Shown here: piece after piece, positions 62,859 to 64,000 of the stretch
Layout: each line of letters opens with the position of its first letter
Numbering within the stretch: position 1 is the stretch's first letter
Assembly: GCF_013155365.1 (NCBI RefSeq)
Contig: NZ_JABJRA010000007.1
Location: 186,001 to 250,000, forward strand
Source: Nocardioides sp. zg-DK7169
Lineage (GTDB): Bacteria; Actinomycetota; Actinomycetes; Propionibacteriales; Nocardioidaceae
DNA: 64,000 nucleotides
Reading direction: 5' to 3'
Notes under the pieces: model-generated
Databases searched by the model: none
What the model saw: only the letters and a program-made list of their open reading frames with translations
What the model was told of the DNA's origin: nothing
Made by a program: the position numbers and the translations under genes

Positions 62859-64000
62859 CTAGTAGATGTTCGAGGGCCGCACCATGCCCTCGGCCAGGTC
62901 GCCGAAGCCCGGCGCCATGATCGCGCCGGGATTGACCAGGACCTCCTCCACCACGGCCGTCTCCGTGGTGATCAGGAGCGCGGCGATCGAGGCGGCGCTC
63001 TCCAGCGCGGCCCGGGTCACCTTGAGCGGGTCGATGACGCCGTCGGCGACCAGGTCGCCGTACTCGCCGGTGAGGGCGTTGAAGCCCTGCCCGAACGGCA
63101 TCTGCGCGACCCGGTCCACGACCTCCTCGCCGTCGTAGCCGGCGTTGATCGCGATCCAGCGCAACGGCTCGGCGAGCGCCCGGCGCACGATCTCGCGCCC
63201 GACCGCCTCGTCGCCGGTGAGCTCGACGCGCGACACCGCGTCCTGGGCGTGGACCAGCGCCGCGCCACCGCCGGGCACCACGCCCTCCTCCAGCGCCGCG
63301 CGGGTGGCGGCCAGCGCGTCCTCGACGCGCAGCATCCGCTCCTTCAGCTCCACGCTGGTCGCGCCGCCCACCTTGATCACCGCGACCGTGCCGGCGAGCC
63401 GGGCCAGCCGGAGCTGGAGGCTGTCCTGGTCGGCGTCGATGCGGGCCCGCAGGAGCTGGCCCTCCAGCTGGGCGATGCGGGCGTCGAGCAGCGCCTTCTC
63501 GCCGTGCCCGCCGACGATGGTCGTGGCGTGCTCGGTGATCGAGATCCGGTCGCAGGAGCCGAGGTGCTCGGCCGAGACCTCCGCGAGCTCCAGCGCGGTG
63601 TCCGTGGCGACCACCCGTCCGCCCAGCGCGATCGCGAGGTCCTCGAGCTCGGCGATGCGCCGGTGCCCGAAGCCCGGCGCGCGGACCACCACCGACTGCA
63701 TCGTGTGGTGCATGTTGCCGCCCACCAGCAGCTGCAGGGCGGGACCGTCGACGTCCTCGGCGAGCACCACGAGCGGCCGGTCGGCACGCTTGGCCGCCTC
63801 CAGCGTCGGCATGATGTCCTGCACCTGGGAGATCTTCTTGTTGGTCAGCAGGATGACCGGGTTGTCGTAGACGGCCTCCATCCGCACCGGGTCGGTGACC
63901 ATGTAGCCGGAGATGAACCCGTGGTCGAACTCGATCCCGTCGACCACCTCCACCGACAGCCCGAGGGTGTCGGACTCCTCGGTGGTCACCACGCCGGTGC
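62859..64000 (-). CDS. Divergent GroEL-type chaperonin (3' part, N-terminus outside window)
   Basis: About 380 residues are in the window and the frame stays open to base 64000. Apical-domain motifs ([40 protein letters not shown]) and the equatorial part ([59 protein letters not shown]) identify GroEL/Cpn60. The end is unusual: it stops with [15 protein letters not shown], with neither the GGM repeat nor the His-rich tail of the usual actinobacterial GroELs. Several apical residues differ from canonical forms. It is likely an additional paralogue with altered clients. Confidence 0.9.
   Translation of the reverse strand, partial: TGVVTTEESDTLGLSVEVVDGIEFDHGFISGYMVTDPVRMEAVYDNPVILLTNKKISQVQDIMPTLEAAKRADRPLVVLAEDVDGPALQLLVGGNMHHTMQSVVVRAPGFGHRRIAELEDLAIALGGRVVATDTALELAEVSAEHLGSCDRISITEHATTIVGGHGEKALLDARIAQLEGQLLRARIDADQDSLQLRLARLAGTVAVIKVGGATSVELKERMLRVEDALAATRAALEEGVVPGGGAALVHAQDAVSRVELTGDEAVGREIVRRALAEPLRWIAINAGYDGEEVVDRVAQMPFGQGFNALTGEYGDLVADGVIDPLKVTRAALESAASIAALLITTETAVVEEVLVNPGAIMAPGFGDLAEGMVRPSNIY

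Overview
The window is a chromosomal segment of a very GC-rich actinobacterium, most likely a Nocardioides or close relative. Supporting signs are the third-position G/C bias, the SSB/EttA/PepN/ClpP neighbourhood, a 13E12-type HNH gene under an actinobacterial LexA box, a group II truncated haemoglobin, GPP34 and NrfD proteins, and many genes that start right at a promoter -10 box (leaderless). Genus level is inference; no rRNA is present.

Positions 1-27,114 are a conserved housekeeping block. Its order parallels my memory of Mycobacterium tuberculosis Rv2460c-Rv2478c: clpP2, clpP1, tig, two tRNAs (Pro-TGG, Gly-TCC), a PP2C-type phosphatase, a Nei-type DNA glycosylase, rpiB, an esterase, a sigma factor with its partner, metG, a GPP34 protein, a peptidoglycan amidase, a DsbA/mycothiol-type oxidoreductase, a CHAP-domain secreted protein, pepN, mscS, osmC, glbO, a two-hotdog thioesterase, a thiolase, marR, ettA and ssb. 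A sulfotransferase-like gene and some cell-wall genes are interspersed.

27,250-33,363 holds two large membrane-remodelling-type GTPases coupled to a PrsW-type membrane protease, then a divergent aminopeptidase P. 33,428-34,748 is an SOS-box-controlled DUF222/HNH gene. 34,888-42,651 is a sugar/peptide uptake locus: a family 2 glycoside hydrolase behind a ruined MFS transporter gene, facing a five-gene ABC importer operon joined by 4-bp overlaps, with a candidate operator between. 42,661-48,572 has a methyltransferase/HxlR pair, GTP-dependent PEP carboxykinase facing an ArsR regulator, and three small genes.

The most striking region is 48,588-58,419, a complete selenocysteine island. On the minus strand selD, fdhA, fdhB and an nrfD-type membrane gene form one cluster. 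On the plus strand tRNA-Sec, selA and selB follow each other. fdhA contains an in-frame TGA at codon 188, and 11 nt after it lies a hairpin with a GGTCT loop like the E. coli SECIS element. The window therefore carries all four bacterial sel functions plus a client enzyme whose membrane partner is NrfD-like.

The right end (58,432-64,000) has ppnP, a VOC protein, a ferrous-iron operon (DtxR-FeoA-split FeoB), a small membrane protein and the C-terminal part of a divergent GroEL lacking the usual Gly-Met tail. No CRISPR array, intact insertion sequence or prophage was seen.
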